DNA of 6,300 bases from an uncultured Rhodospirillales bacterium (GTDB taxonomy: Bacteria > Pseudomonadota > Alphaproteobacteria > CALMVH01): contig CALMVH010000299.1 of the NCBI GenBank assembly GCA_937873165.1, forward strand, positions 1-6,300. The letters are read 5' to 3'. Shown piece by piece: positions 1 to 5,874 of this stretch. Both the position numbers and the translations under genes were made by a program. The notes under the pieces were generated by a model that saw only the letters and a program-made list of their open reading frames with translations, did not search any database and was not told the DNA's origin. Within the stretch, counting starts at the first letter, position 1. The number at the start of each line of letters is the position of its first letter.

Positions 1-1
1 C

Positions 2-94
2 AACTACACCAGCTGGGACGGCACCCTGAACGTTATCAGCGAACCACACCCGATCCCGCAGCCCTCCTACGTGGCGTTTTATCGCATCCAATGA
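2..94 (+). CDS. C-terminal end of an unrecognised protein (cut by left edge)
   Basis: An open frame enters from the left edge and ends at a TGA at 92-94, giving 30 visible residues that finish in A-F-Y-R-I-Q. The piece is rich in aromatic residues and proline (a P-H-P-I-P-Q-P run in the middle), has no membrane segment and no motif I recognise. It converges on the response regulator, with a 19-bp gap and no clear terminator hairpin between them. I infer coding because codon choice matches the neighbours and the frame ends exactly where the next gene's end begins. Its function cannot be judged from this fragment. Confidence 0.5.
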   Translation, partial: NYTSWDGTLNVISEPHPIPQPSYVAFYRIQ

Positions 95-113
95 TGCCGT
101 ATGACGCTTGAGC

Positions 114-674
114 CTACTCTCGAGGCGCATGTTTCGACAGGATGCGTTGCAATGTCCGCCGGTGCATCTTTAAACGCCGGGCGGTTTCCGAAACATTGCG
201 GTTGCATTGCTCGAACACGCGCAGGATATGTTCCCAGCGTACCCTGTCGGCGGGCATCGGATCAGGCGGTGGCGCGGGCGCTGCCGCGGCCTCTGAAAGC
301 AGGGCATGCTCCACGGCATCGGCATCGGCCGGCTTTGCCAGGTAATCGACGGCCCCGGCCTTTACAGCCGCGACCGCTGTCGCGATGTTGCCGTAGGCCG
401 TCAGCATTACTATCCGGCAATCGGCCCTGACCTCCCGCAGCGCAGGCACGATATCGAGGCCGCTGCCATCGGCCAGGCGCAAGTCGATAACCGCGCAATC
501 GGGCTTGTGCGTTTGTCCCAGGACCATGCCGGTTTCAACGCTCTCGGCTAGGTGAACCACGAAACCCCGCTTTTCCAGCGCCCGTCCCAGCCGCGTGCGA
601 AAGGGTTCGTCATCGTCCACCAGCAGCAGCGACTTGCGCTGCCCCGCACCCTTCGCTGTTTCAGTCACACTCAT
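114..674 (-). CDS. regA: RegA/PrrA/ActR-family redox response regulator
   Basis: This is the DNA-binding partner of the adjacent RegB-like kinase, 186 aa, close to the roughly 184 aa usual for RegA. The receiver domain spans about residues 14-130. It has the acidic pocket D20-D22, phospho-acceptor D64 (in A-V-I-D-L-R-L), T92, and K114 in the K-P motif. A proline/alanine-rich linker (about 129-142) leads to a Fis-type helix-turn-helix at about 155-180, where V-S-E-T-A-R-R-L-K-M-H-R-R-T-L-Q-R-I-L is nearly the RegA family consensus. The start overlaps the kinase stop as ATGA (671-674), and an AAGGA at 684-688 lies 9 nt upstream, so translation is probably coupled to regB. RegA homologues control photosynthesis, respiration, nitrogen fixation or pH/redox genes depending on species; the regulon here is unknown. 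Family assignment is firm, the exact symbol (regA, prrA or actR) is convention. Confidence 0.93.
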   Translation of the reverse strand: MSVTETAKGAGQRKSLLLVDDDEPFRTRLGRALEKRGFVVHLAESVETGMVLGQTHKPDCAVIDLRLADGSGLDIVPALREVRADCRIVMLTAYGNIATAVAAVKAGAVDYLAKPADADAVEHALLSEAAAAPAPPPDPMPADRVRWEHILRVFEQCNRNVSETARRLKMHRRTLQRILSKHAPRE

Positions 675-1945
675 TTGCGTAGGTCCTTCTGTCTATCTAG
701 ATCGCCGCGCCGCCAGGTACAGGTTACGCGCGCGCCACCGACATCGGCATTGGCGAAGTCGACAGCGGCCCCCGTGCGCTCCAGCAGGGTCAATGCAATA
801 AAGACCCCCAGGCCCAAGTGCTCCTCGCCCGGCTTCCTGCCAGAAATATAGGGCTCACCCACCCGCCCCAGTAGTCCAGGCGCAAAGCCGGGTCCGTCGT
901 CATGGATTAAGATCTCAATGTCGTCCGCAGACCACGAGATCGTCGCATCCACCTGGCGGCACGCAAACTGGAGGGCGTTCTGAACGATATTGCCCAGGCC
1001 GTGCACCAGTTCCGGCGATCGGCCTACCAGCGGCGGTGCGCTGCCGTCCGCCGCATGCGCGGTCACGACAAACCGTAGCCCTCGCTCGTTGTAGGGCGCA
1101 GCGATCGAGGTCAGCAGCACCGCCAGAGTAGTGGTGTCGAACGGTGCGTTCGCCTGTTCGGGCTTGCGCGCCAGTTCGGTCAGGATGTCGCGGCAGCGGT
1201 CGCTCTGGCTTTGCAGCAGGGCGATATCGTCGGCAATGGGACTGTCCGGCGGCAGCTCGCGCCCGATCTCGCGCACCACGACCGCGATCGTGCCAAGGGG
1301 GCTGCCAAGCTCGTGCGCCGCAGCTGCGGCCAAGGCGCCCAGCGCCGACCAGCGCTGTTCCTTGGCCAGCGCCGCCTGCGTAGCGGCCAGCGCGTCGCCC
1401 GCGCGCCGCATGTCGTCGGAAACGGTCCAGTTATAGGCCGCGATAAAGCAACACGCGATCACCAGTGCCGCCCAGATGCCGAACAGGTAGAGAGGCGGCA
1501 AGACCAGCCAGGGCATGAAGACCGGTAACAAGGGCATGAACAACCCCAGCGCGCTGATGAACAACACCGCGAACGCCGTCAGCACGACCGCATGGACCCG
1601 CGGCAGCAATCCTGCGGCAACCGCCACCGGGCCGACGATCAGCAAGGCAAACGGGTTAGCAAGCCCGCCTGTTAGCGCCAGCATGGCGCTAAGCTGCGCC
1701 ACATCGAATCCGAGGAACATCAGCGCGTCGATGGCGCGGATGCGCTGGCCGCGCTTGTATACGGGCACCAGCACGTTGACGGCGACCGGCAATGCCGCAA
1801 TCCCGAGGCAGGGCACAAGATCGAAGGAAACCGCCAGTCCGAACCGCACCACCAGCAGCGTGACGAGCTGCGCGGTTGCCGCGATCCACCGGATGTAGAC
1901 AAGCGTGCGCAGCAGGCCGCGGCCGGCGGAAAGGGAGTCGGGCAT
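671..1945 (-). CDS. regB: RegB/PrrB/ActS-family redox sensor histidine kinase
   Basis: Membrane-bound sensor kinase of 424 aa that phosphorylates RegA. The N-terminal half (about 15-172) is a multi-helix membrane domain. It carries G-G-L-A-N-P-F at 93-99, the conserved loop implicated in ubiquinone sensing in RegB proteins. The H-box follows (A-A-A-H-E-L-G-S-P-L) with phospho-acceptor H211. C251 in D-R-C-R-D-I-L matches the redox-active cysteine described for Rhodobacter RegB. The ATPase domain has an N-box with N319/N323, D-D-G-P-G-F at 349-354 and G-L-G-V-F-I-A at 378-384. The ATG at 1945 is the first in frame after an upstream TGA, and the N-terminus fits family length, but no strong Shine-Dalgarno precedes it. 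It overlaps regA by 4 bp and is divergent from the ABC exporter across 50 bp. In Rhodobacter the gene instead neighbours senC, regA and hvrA; no senC or hvrA is seen here. Confidence 0.93.
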   Translation of the reverse strand: MPDSLSAGRGLLRTLVYIRWIAATAQLVTLLVVRFGLAVSFDLVPCLGIAALPVAVNVLVPVYKRGQRIRAIDALMFLGFDVAQLSAMLALTGGLANPFALLIVGPVAVAAGLLPRVHAVVLTAFAVLFISALGLFMPLLPVFMPWLVLPPLYLFGIWAALVIACCFIAAYNWTVSDDMRRAGDALAATQAALAKEQRWSALGALAAAAAHELGSPLGTIAVVVREIGRELPPDSPIADDIALLQSQSDRCRDILTELARKPEQANAPFDTTTLAVLLTSIAAPYNERGLRFVVTAHAADGSAPPLVGRSPELVHGLGNIVQNALQFACRQVDATISWSADDIEILIHDDGPGFAPGLLGRVGEPYISGRKPGEEHLGLGVFIALTLLERTGAAVDFANADVGGARVTCTWRRGDLDRQKDLRK

Positions 1946-1995
1946 GCGCGGATTCTCGGCTGTTCAGGACTCCTGCGCAAGCTTATACACGTCCC
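1946..1995. promoter_or_regulatory. Divergent regB / ABC exporter control region
   Basis: Only 50 bp separate the start codons of regB (-) and the exporter ATPase (+), so both promoters and any operators must fit here or reach into coding sequence. On + a TATACA (1984-1989) lies 17 bp after a weak TGTTCA (1961-1966). That would start transcription at or next to the ATG at 1996, and no Shine-Dalgarno is seen before that ATG. On - the same AT core reads TATAAG (1982-1987), but its -35 would be poor and inside the ATPase gene. The promoter boxes are weak matches read by eye. Confidence 0.45.
1965..1975. repeat. Perfect 11-bp palindrome, candidate operator
   Basis: CAGGACTCCTG is two 5-bp arms around a central C, in the middle of the divergent spacer and between the proposed -35 and -10 boxes of the exporter promoter. 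This location suits a repressor site. It could also be chance, and it does not obviously match a RegA binding consensus. No second copy was noticed elsewhere in the window. Confidence 0.35.
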
Positions 1996-2739
1996 ATGCC
2001 CGACGCTGCCATTTCGGTTCAGGCGCTGACGAAGCGCTACGGCGATACGCTCGCCCTCGATGGACTCAGCTTCACCGTGCCCGCCGGCAAGACCGTCGCC
2101 TTGCTGGGCGGGAACGGCGCCGGAAAGTCGACCACCATTGCCATCCTGCTGGGATTGCTGACGCCCAGCTCGGGCGCGGTTTCGATCCTGGGGCACGATA
2201 TCGTCCGGAACCACTATGCGGCCCTGCCCTTTCTCAACTTTTCCTCGCCTTACGTCGATCTGCCGCACCGTCTGACCGTGCGCCAGAACCTGGCGGTGTA
2301 TGCAGGGCTGTACGGATTGCGGCGCGCGAAGGACCGCATCGTTGAACTGGCGGATGCACTGGACCTGACGCGGTTCCTTGATCGCCACGCCGGTGATTTG
2401 TCCGCCGGCCAGAAGACTCGCGTGGCGCTGGCCAAGGCCTTGCTGAACCGCCCGCGCGTGCTGCTGCTGGATGAACCCACTGCCTCGCTCGATCCCGATA
2501 CCGCCGACCGCATGCGCACGTACCTGGAAATCTACCAGCGCGCGACAGGCGCGACGATCCTGCTGGCGTCGCACAACATGCCGGAAGTGCAGCGGATGGC
2601 GGATTGGGTGTTGATGATGAAGGGTGGCAAGCTGATGGACGAGGGTACCAGCGATGACCTGATCGAGAAGCACGGACGGGACAATCTTGACGAGGTGTTC
2701 CTCGCCATTGCGCGCTCCGACGGGGAGGATGCCACATGA
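1996..2739 (+). CDS. ABC-2 exporter ATP-binding protein
   Basis: Cytoplasmic ATPase of 247 aa that powers the permease encoded just downstream. Walker A is G-G-N-G-A-G-K-S-T at 38-46 (K44). The signature is L-S-A-G-Q at 135-139, Walker B is V-L-L-L-D-E at 155-160 with catalytic E160, the D-loop is S-L-D-P at 164-167 and the switch histidine is H193. The region that should hold the Q-loop glutamine (about 78-92) contains no glutamine, reading F-L-N-F-S-S-P-Y-V-D-L-P. The frame stays open upstream to about 1876, but those 40 residues would run through the divergent spacer into regB and look like no ABC protein. I therefore start at the ATG at 1996, where the usual I-x-V-x-x-L-T-K-R-Y-G opening follows. 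The protein resembles the NodI/YadG-type group, whose substrates vary, so no substrate is assigned. Confidence 0.92.
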   Translation: MPDAAISVQALTKRYGDTLALDGLSFTVPAGKTVALLGGNGAGKSTTIAILLGLLTPSSGAVSILGHDIVRNHYAALPFLNFSSPYVDLPHRLTVRQNLAVYAGLYGLRRAKDRIVELADALDLTRFLDRHAGDLSAGQKTRVALAKALLNRPRVLLLDEPTASLDPDTADRMRTYLEIYQRATGATILLASHNMPEVQRMADWVLMMKGGKLMDEGTSDDLIEKHGRDNLDEVFLAIARSDGEDAT

Positions 2740-3569
2740 GCCTGGACCGGATACACGGCGAGGTCGAACGCCGGGCTGGATCGTGGCCGCGCATCTGGGC
2801 CATGGTCATGCGCTATTGGTACCTGCTGCGGGGCTCGTGGCCCCGGCTGGTCGAGATGCTGTACTGGCCGACTTTGAATGTGCTGCTGTGGGGGCTGATC
2901 AGCCGGTTTTTCCAAGGCAACAGCAGCTATGTGGCGCAGGGCATCGGCGTGCTGATCGGGGCGGTCATGCTGTGGGAGGTGTTGTTCCGCAGCCAGATGG
3001 GCATCGCCCTGTGCTTTATGGAGGAAATGTGGTCGCGCAACCTGGGCCACATGTTCGTGAGCCCGCTGCATCCGCTGGAATGGCTGGCCGCGATGATCAT
3101 TTCGAGCCTGATCCGCGTGGTGATCGGCATGGCGCCTGCGGTTGGTGTGTCGATCCTGCTGTATCACTACTCGATCTTCACCATGGGGTTGCCCTTGGTC
3201 GCGTTTGTGGCCGCCTTGACGGTCATGGGGTGGTGGATATCCCTGGTCATTACCTCCATGATCCTGCGCTACGGCCTGGGTGCGGAAAGCCTGGTTTGGA
3301 TGGGCATGTTCGCGCTCGAGCCGGTCAGCGCCGTCTTCTACCCCGTGGCATCCATGCCCGCATGGCTGCAGCCGGTGGCCTGGGCGATGCCTTCGGCCCA
3401 GGTCTTCGAAGGCATGCGGACCGTCCTATTCCAGCATCGGTTCGACTGGCATTTGTTTGCCACGGCCATGGGTTTGAACGGGCTATATTCCCTGGGTGCG
3501 ATAGCCCTGTTCCGCGCTGCCTTTCACAGCGCCCGCAAACGCGGCGCATTGCTGAACGTAGGCGAGTAG
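2736..3569 (+). CDS. ABC-2 type exporter permease
   Basis: Inner-membrane partner of the ATPase, 277 aa, typical for single ABC-2 permeases of the NodJ/YadH kind. It has a soluble amphipathic N-terminus (1-35) and about six hydrophobic segments near 40-58, 66-86, 115-145, 150-177, 187-205 and 240-262. The cytosolic loop E-E-M-W-S-R-N-L-G-H (96-105) and the C-terminal stretch around 196-229 (P-V-S-A-V-F-Y-P-V-A-S-M-P-A-W-L) match the ABC-2 membrane-domain signature region. Its ATG overlaps the ATPase TGA as ATGA (2736-2739), with a good GGAGG at 2724-2728, 7 nt upstream, showing an operon. No periplasmic adaptor or outer-membrane partner is encoded nearby. Two neighbouring hydrophilic frames of this region are out of phase and are not genes. 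Confidence 0.9.
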   Translation: MSLDRIHGEVERRAGSWPRIWAMVMRYWYLLRGSWPRLVEMLYWPTLNVLLWGLISRFFQGNSSYVAQGIGVLIGAVMLWEVLFRSQMGIALCFMEEMWSRNLGHMFVSPLHPLEWLAAMIISSLIRVVIGMAPAVGVSILLYHYSIFTMGLPLVAFVAALTVMGWWISLVITSMILRYGLGAESLVWMGMFALEPVSAVFYPVASMPAWLQPVAWAMPSAQVFEGMRTVLFQHRFDWHLFATAMGLNGLYSLGAIALFRAAFHSARKRGALLNVGE

Positions 3570-3571
3570 CC

Positions 3572-4135
3572 TCAGTCAAAACCGAAAATCGTGATGCCGG
3601 CTGGCGTCGGACCAATGGCTTGCCTAGCAGGAAAGCGTCGCTCGGACTCCTGGCGCCAGGTGGAAAGGATCTGACCTTCCACTCGACCCCAGGCAGAGCC
3701 CGGTAGGGATCGCGCCATTCCTCGCAGCAAGGTCATGTATTTTTCGGACTCATCCGAAAGTTTGCTGGCGTGCTGTTCGACGCCCCGCGTTTCCTTGCCC
3801 TTGACTTGGCCGGGTAGTGTCAGACCTCGGGCGTCCGCTGCGATGTCCAGTTCGCGGAAAAAGCGTTTTTCGAAACCGGGCCATTCTTTTGCTGTGGCAG
3901 CCTGCAAGGATCGCTTCGTGACCTCTACAAACGTATCCTGCCACCGCGCGCTCGCTGGTTCGGCATCAGGGTGAAGCAGGTTCCGGACGACCGTTACCGC
4001 CTGCTCGCGAGAGCCCGTGTACTCGACCCTTCGCGCCTGTAGCTTACTGCCGTCACCCAGCGCCGGCATTAATGTTTCGGCTGGCGACCGCTTGGGTAGA
4101 CCACCTGGCTCGCGCGGTAACTCCGCATTCGACAT
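3572..4135 (-). CDS. Hypothetical soluble protein with atypical codon use
   Basis: I do not recognise this 187-aa protein. It is hydrophilic, with no signal peptide, no membrane segment and no repeats. The N-terminus (1-40) is rich in proline and glycine and probably disordered. About 45-165 looks largely helical with many charged residues, and the last 20 residues are P-, G- and aromatic-containing. A GTG (4138) directly precedes the ATG (4135). GGAGG at 4141-4145 is 2 nt from the GTG but 5 nt from the ATG, so the ATG is preferred. The gene uses codons that are rare here: 4 CTA, 2 TTA, 7 CGA and 2 AGG, while the larger ATPase gene has none of these. It converges on the permease with a 2-bp gap and lies 97 bp downstream of argC on the same strand. 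The codon bias and AT-rich leader suggest a recently acquired or lineage-specific gene. The good ribosome binding site and full-length frame make it likely real. Confidence 0.68.
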   Translation of the reverse strand: MSNAELPREPGGLPKRSPAETLMPALGDGSKLQARRVEYTGSREQAVTVVRNLLHPDAEPASARWQDTFVEVTKRSLQAATAKEWPGFEKRFFRELDIAADARGLTLPGQVKGKETRGVEQHASKLSDESEKYMTLLRGMARSLPGSAWGRVEGQILSTWRQESERRFPARQAIGPTPAGITIFGFD

Positions 4136-4140
4136 CACAG

Positions 4141-4145
4141 CCTCC
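4141..4145 (-). promoter_or_regulatory. Ribosome binding site deciding the start of the hypothetical gene
   Basis: On the minus strand GGAGG lies 5 nt before the ATG at 4135 and only 2 nt before the GTG at 4138. This favours the ATG as the start codon and supports the gene being translated. Confidence 0.6.
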
Positions 4146-4178
4146 GTATTATCATATTTAAGTGTAGTTAAGGCTATA
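4146..4178 (-). promoter_or_regulatory. AT-rich upstream region, possible promoter
   Basis: These 33 bp contain only 8 G/C, in a window that is otherwise clearly GC-rich. On the minus strand there is a -10-like TATGAT (4151-4156) and two copies of CTTAA exactly 10 bp apart (4158-4162 and 4168-4172). No convincing -35 stands at the right distance, and that -10 would leave a very short leader. I infer a promoter or regulator site for the hypothetical gene from composition and position only. The rest of the 4139-4235 gap shows no clear terminator after argC. Confidence 0.35.
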
Positions 4179-4235
4179 TCCGATGGGCTGCAACAGGAAA
4201 GTCTTCTGAAAAAAGTCTGGGTTGTGAAAGCCGGT

Positions 4236-5279
4236 TCAAGGGAACAGCGTTTCCTGCTCGAGTGCCATCGTTTCTGGCATGCCGAACATCAGGTTCATGT
4301 TCTGGATGGCCTGCCCCGATGCACCCTTGATCAGATTGTCGATGACGGAGACGACGATGGCCCGATCCGGTACACGGTCTGCAAAGACGTTCATCAGGCA
4401 GTGATTGGAACCCCGTACATGGCGCGTTGCGGGCGTCGCGCCCTCCGGCAGGACATGCACGAACGACTCCTCCCCGTAGACCCGTGTCAGGTGCTGCCTT
4501 AAATCCAGAGCGGTCGCGCCGCCGCGCAGCGTCACATAGGTCGTGCACAGGATGCCCCGGTTGATCGGCATCAGGTGCGGCGTAAAGCTGACGAGCACCT
4601 TCGACCCTGCCGCGTCGGATAGGCCCTGCTCGATCTCGGGCGCGTGGCGGTGCGAGGTGATACCATAGGCGTGGATGCCTTCACTGACTTCGGTGAACAG
4701 GTTTCCCAGTTTCGCATCCCTGCCCGCGCCCGAAACGCCCGATTTCGCGTCGATGATAATGCCATCGGAGTGAATCAGACCGCTTTGCAGCAGAGGGATC
4801 AGGGGCAACTGCGCGGCCGTCGGGTAGCAGCCGGGGTTGGCGACCAGCCGGGCCTTGCGCACCGGCTCGCGCGCCAGTTCCGTAAGACCATATACCGCTT
4901 CCGCCTGAAGGTCTGTGGCGCGGTGCGGATGACCGTACCAGGCAGCATAGGCGTCGGGATCAAACAGCCGGAAATCAGCGGACAGATCGACGATCTTCAA
5001 GGCCGGTGGCAACGCTACGATCACCTCCTGCGTGGTGCCATGCGGCAGCGCTGCAAAGACCACGTCGATGCCCGACCAGTCCTGATCCTCGATGCGCGTT
5101 AGTACGGGCGCATCGATGCGGGCGAGATGCGGGAACACCTCTCCCAGCGTCTTGCCCGCCTGGCGGTCGGCGGTCAGGGCCCGGATCGCGACCCGTGGAT
5201 GACGCGCCAGCAAGCGGACAAGTTCCGCGCCGGTATAGCCGCTAGCCCCCAGGATCGCGGCATTTACTTTCTCCGTCAT
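4236..5279 (-). CDS. argC: N-acetyl-gamma-glutamyl-phosphate reductase
   Basis: ArgC reduces N-acetyl-glutamyl 5-phosphate to N-acetyl-glutamate 5-semialdehyde with NADPH, the third step of arginine biosynthesis in the cytoplasm. At 347 aa it is the long form, not the roughly 310-aa form. The NADP-binding G-A-S-G-Y-T-G is at 11-17, the catalytic cysteine is C151 in N-P-G-C-Y-P-T (148-154), and S-G-V-S-G-A-G-R follows at 180-187. The usual H-R-H-A-P-E-I stretch is at 210-216 and K-G-A-S-G-Q-A-I-Q-N-M-N-L-M at 318-331. The frame is open 34 codons further upstream, but that would run through the rpsI terminator into rpsI. The ATG at 5279 has a strong GGAGG at 5287-5291, 7 nt away, and gives the normal N-terminus. 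It is downstream of rpsI on the same strand with a 76-bp gap. Confidence 0.96.
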   Translation of the reverse strand: MTEKVNAAILGASGYTGAELVRLLARHPRVAIRALTADRQAGKTLGEVFPHLARIDAPVLTRIEDQDWSGIDVVFAALPHGTTQEVIVALPPALKIVDLSADFRLFDPDAYAAWYGHPHRATDLQAEAVYGLTELAREPVRKARLVANPGCYPTAAQLPLIPLLQSGLIHSDGIIIDAKSGVSGAGRDAKLGNLFTEVSEGIHAYGITSHRHAPEIEQGLSDAAGSKVLVSFTPHLMPINRGILCTTYVTLRGGATALDLRQHLTRVYGEESFVHVLPEGATPATRHVRGSNHCLMNVFADRVPDRAIVVSVIDNLIKGASGQAIQNMNLMFGMPETMALEQETLFP

Positions 5280-5286
5280 AACGGTT

Positions 5287-5291
5287 CCTCC
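5287..5291 (-). promoter_or_regulatory. argC ribosome binding site abutting the terminator
   Basis: GGAGG on the minus strand lies 7 nt before the argC ATG and only 2 nt after the end of the rpsI terminator T-run (5294). It fixes the argC start. It also means any argC message begun after the terminator would have a leader shorter than about 15 nt. Confidence 0.85.
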
Positions 5292-5293
5292 AC

Positions 5294-5317
5294 AAAAAAG
5301 GCGTCCCGAAGGACGCC
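5294..5317 (-). terminator. Intrinsic terminator after rpsI, UUCG tetraloop
   Basis: Read on the minus strand: a perfect 7-bp stem GGCGTCC / GGACGCC (arms 5311-5317 and 5300-5306) closed by a TTCG loop (5307-5310), followed at once by six T (5294-5299). A C-UUCG-G loop is exceptionally stable in RNA. This is a textbook rho-independent terminator for the rplM-rpsI operon, 38 nt past the rpsI stop. The plus strand has the same stem but no T-run after it, so it acts in one direction. Confidence 0.93.
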
Positions 5318-5355
5318 CCGCTTGCACCTGGTGCGAAGGTATCGGCCCGAAGCGA

Positions 5356-5874
5356 TCAGCGCTTGGCCCACTGCATGCCACGGCGAGCCTTCCGGCGGCC
5401 GTACTTCTTGCGCTCGACCGTTCGGCTGTCGCGTGTCAGAAGGCCGGCAGCCTTCAAGCCGCCACGCAGTTCGGGCTCGTAGAAGGTCAGGGCACGGCTG
5501 ATGCCATGGCGCACGGCGCCTGCCTGCCCCGAAAGACCGCCGCCCGTCACGGTGCACATGACGTCGAACTGGCCGGAGCGTTCCGAGATCTGGAACGGCT
5601 GCTCGATGATCATGCGGAGCGTCGGACGCGCGAAGTAGGTGGTCTGGTCACGGCCGTTCACCATCACAACGCCCTTGCCGGGCTTGATCCACACGCGGGC
5701 AATGGCATCCTTGCGCTTGCCAGTCGCATAGGCGCGGCCCTGCGCGTCACGCTGCGGAGCAGGCAACACCTTTGGAGCCGCTTCGCTGTTCCCGGCGGAG
5801 TTGCCGCCGATATTACCGAGCGAGGCCAGATCCTTCAAATCGGTTACGGTACGGGTGGTATCGGTGGTTGTCAT
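5356..5874 (-). CDS. rpsI: 30S ribosomal protein S9 with N-terminal extension
   Basis: S9 sits in the head of the small ribosomal subunit, and its C-terminal tail reaches the P-site tRNA. The protein is 172 aa against about 130 in E. coli. The S9 domain begins near residue 47 (G-R-A-Y-A-T-G-K-R-K-D-A-I-A-R-V), with V-N-G-R at 72-75, G-G-G-L-S-G-Q-A-G-A at 111-120, R-H-G-I-S-R-A-L at 122-129, and the basic tail from 151. The first 46 residues are a Thr/Asn/Ala-rich, probably flexible extension of the type many alphaproteobacteria carry. The tail ends Q-W-A-K-R where most S9 proteins end Q-F-S-K-R. The start at 5874 overlaps the rplM stop as ATGA (5871-5874) with AAGGA at 5882-5886, 7 nt away. 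A longer open frame upstream is rplM read out of phase. Confidence 0.97.
   Translation of the reverse strand: MTTTDTTRTVTDLKDLASLGNIGGNSAGNSEAAPKVLPAPQRDAQGRAYATGKRKDAIARVWIKPGKGVVMVNGRDQTTYFARPTLRMIIEQPFQISERSGQFDVMCTVTGGGLSGQAGAVRHGISRALTFYEPELRGGLKAAGLLTRDSRTVERKKYGRRKARRGMQWAKR

Noticed and set aside
95..113. Possible bidirectional terminator between the left-edge gene and regA
   Set aside because: The 19-bp gap holds no stem with a flanking T-run. A CTCGAG palindrome nearby, inside the regA end, is too short to count.
1876..1995. A 40-residue N-terminal extension of the ATPase
   Set aside because: It would overlap the start of regB and cover the whole divergent control region. The residues are low-complexity Arg/Ala, and the normal family start is at 1996.
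1720..2673. A 317-codon open frame on the minus strand across the exporter ATPase and the start of regB
   Set aside because: It is antisense to a full-motif ABC ATPase and out of phase with regB. The translation is rich in Q, H and R with no domain. Long antisense frames are expected in GC-rich genes.
2687..3706. A 339-codon open frame on the plus strand over the permease
   Set aside because: It is the shifted frame of the permease. The product is G/R/H-rich and lacks the membrane segments and ABC-2 motifs present in the 2736-3569 frame.
4195..4230. Possible terminator after argC near the T-run around 4208-4213 (-)
   Set aside because: The sequence near the T-run is a direct repeat of AGACTT, not an inverted repeat, so no GC stem can form before the T-run.
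5280..5381. A 34-residue N-terminal extension of ArgC
   Set aside because: It would be translated through the rpsI terminator and the end of rpsI. The ATG at 5279 has a well-placed GGAGG and gives the canonical N-terminus.
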